NCBI RefSeq assembly: GCF_000162755.2
Contig: NZ_JH413813.1
Coordinates: 13,130-50,466 of the forward strand
Length of the DNA: 37,337 nt
Reading direction: 5' to 3'
DNA from: Legionella drancourtii LLAP12
GTDB lineage: Bacteria; Pseudomonadota; Gammaproteobacteria; Legionellales; Legionellaceae
The notes under the pieces are model-generated. The model made no database searches. It saw nothing but the letters and a program-made list of their open reading frames with translations, and was not told the DNA's origin. Positions 35,581 to 37,337 of the stretch are shown here, one piece after another; within the stretch, counting starts at the first letter, position 1, and each line of letters starts with the position of its first letter. The position numbers and the translations under genes are program-made.

Positions 35581-36648
35581 CTAACAACCAAATAAAGGTA
35601 GCTGCCTCATTTCAGAAACACGCTCTTGTTTTAATTTAATTCCTATACCCAACAATCGTACAGGAAGGCATTTCCTGGAAAACCCTTCAAGGATTAATTG
35701 ACTTAAAATAGATAAATCAAGCGTATTGTGTATCCGTTCGACTGTCGTTTGTTGAAAGTCATTAAATTTCAATTTAACAAATAAATTATGAATTCCTACA
35801 ATTTCACCCGCACGCTGGATTCGCGACTCAAGGCGTACCATTAATTCAGGCAAAGCGGCCAGGCACTCTTCCTTATTGGTCAGATCGCTTAGATAGGTTT
35901 CTTCAACACTAATCGATTTTCGAATACGCTCAGGATTCACTGGCCGGTTATCAACTCCTCGAGCTAACTCAAAAAGTCGTTCTCCCATAATGCCAAATTC
36001 ATTAACTAGATATTCAACAGAATAGCGCTGCAAATCAATACAGGTCTTTATGTTATAAGTCCTTAACCTTGCTTCCATTTTAGGGCCAACACCAAATAAT
36101 TTTCGCACCGGTAAATTCAACATAAATGCATCAATATCCTCGGGCCGTATCACCATTTGGCCATTGGGTTTATGCCAGTCACTAGCAATCTTGGCAAGAC
36201 TTTTATTCGGAGCAATGCCGGCACTTGCCGTAAGCTGTCGTATTTGAAAAATACGGGCGCGTATCTCCTGAGCAATCCAGGTGGCACTTCCCTTGCAATT
36301 TATAGATTCGGTGACATCAAGATAAGCTTCATCTAAAGACAAAGGCTCAATAAGATCGGTATATTCTGCAAATATAGCCCTAATGTATTGGCTTTCTTTT
36401 TGGTAAACATCCATCCGTACAGGTTGTAAAATAAGATGACGACACAGCTTGAGCGCTTGGGCTGTGGGCATTGCTGAGCGTACACCAAATTTTCGCGCCT
36501 CATAATTACATGTTGCAATAACGCCTCGACGTGCAGCATCCCCGCCAACGGCAACCGGTTTATCTGCAAGCCAAGGAAAATCACGCATTTCAATTGCAGC
36601 ATAAAAACAATCCATATCAATATGGATAATTTTTCTTATTTGATTCAT
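35581..36648 (-). CDS. dinB: DNA polymerase IV DinB
   Basis: This Y-family translesion polymerase has an error-prone catalytic core. The first metal site is in IIHIDMDCFYAAIEMRD. The second acidic pair is in EPLSLDEAYLDVTE, followed by ASAGIAPNKSLAKIASDWHKP and a helix-hairpin-helix KLFGVGPKMEARL. The C-terminal little-finger domain ends in MRQLPLFGC, where QLPLF fits the beta-clamp binding motif. I prefer the start at 36648 (MNQIRKIIHIDMD), which gives 355 residues, close to E. coli DinB. The open frame reaches 36684, but the extra 12 residues are not family-like. No LexA box was identified by eye. Confidence 0.94.
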   Translation of the reverse strand: MNQIRKIIHIDMDCFYAAIEMRDFPWLADKPVAVGGDAARRGVIATCNYEARKFGVRSAMPTAQALKLCRHLILQPVRMDVYQKESQYIRAIFAEYTDLIEPLSLDEAYLDVTESINCKGSATWIAQEIRARIFQIRQLTASAGIAPNKSLAKIASDWHKPNGQMVIRPEDIDAFMLNLPVRKLFGVGPKMEARLRTYNIKTCIDLQRYSVEYLVNEFGIMGERLFELARGVDNRPVNPERIRKSISVEETYLSDLTNKEECLAALPELMVRLESRIQRAGEIVGIHNLFVKLKFNDFQQTTVERIHNTLDLSILSQLILEGFSRKCLPVRLLGIGIKLKQERVSEMRQLPLFGC

Positions 36649-37337
36649 TTTATAATTCATGAGTTCTAAAGAATGAATTAACATCTAAAAATTCGCGCTA
36701 ATATAAGCACACTTGCGGTACATCACTCCATCATGATGGTATAAGGCAATAAACTCCATCTTGATTTTTGTTACAAATATCATATAGCTTAAAATTCTAA
36801 CTGTAAATCCTCTATTGACGTCAGGCAAAGTTGGGCTGGAAGATGAAGATATTGCCGTTAAAATACTTAATACTCCTAAATACACAGGTTTATTAGAGCA
36901 CACCATTCATCTATCTTGCTAATGAATGGTAACTTGTGGACTGAAACATCAATTTATTCATCAATTCTACATACCAAAAGAACTAGTTTGAAAATTTCTA
37001 GCCGCTTCTATCACGTCAAATGAAATAGCGATATTCTTATTGGCTATAGAATTAACGGAGTCCAAGCAAGGTATAATAGATGCTTCAATTTTTTCTATTA
37101 ACTCAATTCTACTCTTCCAAGCACCGAACTCCTGGAATTTATTATGCAAATAATTCGGACATAATTCAGACTAACTCTATAGCGGTAATTTAGAATTGAA
37201 AAGAGGCTTTTAAATGTTTCACAATATTTGATGGCGGATCGTCCCGGCCCCACTGCCATTAAGTTAAGGAAATCTGTCATTCCCGCACGACCTTGTTGCG
37301 TGGATAAATAGAGTGGTAAATAGCGGGCTATTATGAC
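36649..37337. other. Right-end region without a confident gene
   Basis: About 690 nt upstream of dinB show no recognisable gene. On the minus strand, two overlapping short frames (36967-37149 and 37098-37280) could be pieces of one broken small gene; the first contains SRIELIEKIEASIIPCLD. Neither has a ribosome-binding site. The last 110 nt change to more GC-rich sequence (GATCGTCCCGGCCCCACTGC, GTCATTCCCGCACGACC). That looks like the edge of an intergenic repeat or an incoming element cut by the window. Confidence 0.4.

Noticed and set aside
36785-36922. Plus-strand open stretch reading KILTVNPLLTSGKVGLEDED and ending HTIHLSC
   Set aside because: It has no start codon or ribosome-binding site and is too short to tell from chance.
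36967-37280. Two short minus-strand frames as one broken gene
   Set aside because: No ribosome-binding site, no family resemblance, and the upstream piece overlaps a repeat-like segment; kept only as a remark.

Overview
The window looks like chromosomal DNA from a Legionella-type gammaproteobacterium (family Legionellaceae). The reasons are the AT-rich base composition, the gene order pilM-N-O-P-Q-aroK-aroB-damX beside mrcA, and several proteins of the kind that the Dot/Icm secretion system exports in this group: an F-box-like protein, Sel1 repeats, a coiled-coil protein, and a large orphan with a Pro/Ser/Thr-rich linker. The assignment rests on recognised protein families, not on a database search.

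Region 1 (1-4.2 kb) holds pilT, which diverges from yggS-yggT. After these come a secreted two-module DUF2845-like protein, a small conserved protein and a ParD/RelE-type toxin-antitoxin pair. Region 2 (4.5-9.1 kb, minus strand) holds an F-box-like candidate effector coupled by ATGA to the ribosome-rescue gene arfB, then a three-gene acyl-CoA dehydrogenase / enoyl-CoA hydratase / 3-hydroxyisobutyryl-CoA hydrolase operon typical of valine breakdown. Region 3 (9.1-15 kb) holds a 3-methyladenine DNA glycosylase, recQ, a 621-residue orphan candidate effector and truD.

Region 4 (15-20.6 kb) holds galU, pgi, proC and a Sel1-repeat protein, with intergenic repeat elements between them. Region 5 (20.6-28.7 kb, minus strand) is the type IV pilus assembly operon pilMNOPQ followed by aroK, aroB and damX. 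Region 6 (28.9-37.3 kb) holds a coiled-coil candidate effector lying between pilM and mrcA, the class A penicillin-binding protein gene mrcA, an aldo/keto reductase and an FAD monooxygenase that both start with TTG, and dinB. The last 0.7 kb has no convincing gene.

Two features stand out. First, seven single-base indels, most of them in short homopolymers, break galU, pgi (twice), the Sel1 gene, pilQ, pilN and pilM. All lie between 15.9 and 27.8 kb, and in each case the conserved protein continues directly in another frame. This means either consensus errors in this stretch or very recent decay. Second, at least two families of palindromic intergenic elements recur: a 100-200 bp REP/MITE-like hairpin, and a ~65-105 bp element whose better-preserved copies are edged by a TTGACA-containing sequence. 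No tRNA, rRNA, CRISPR array, transposase or phage gene was seen.
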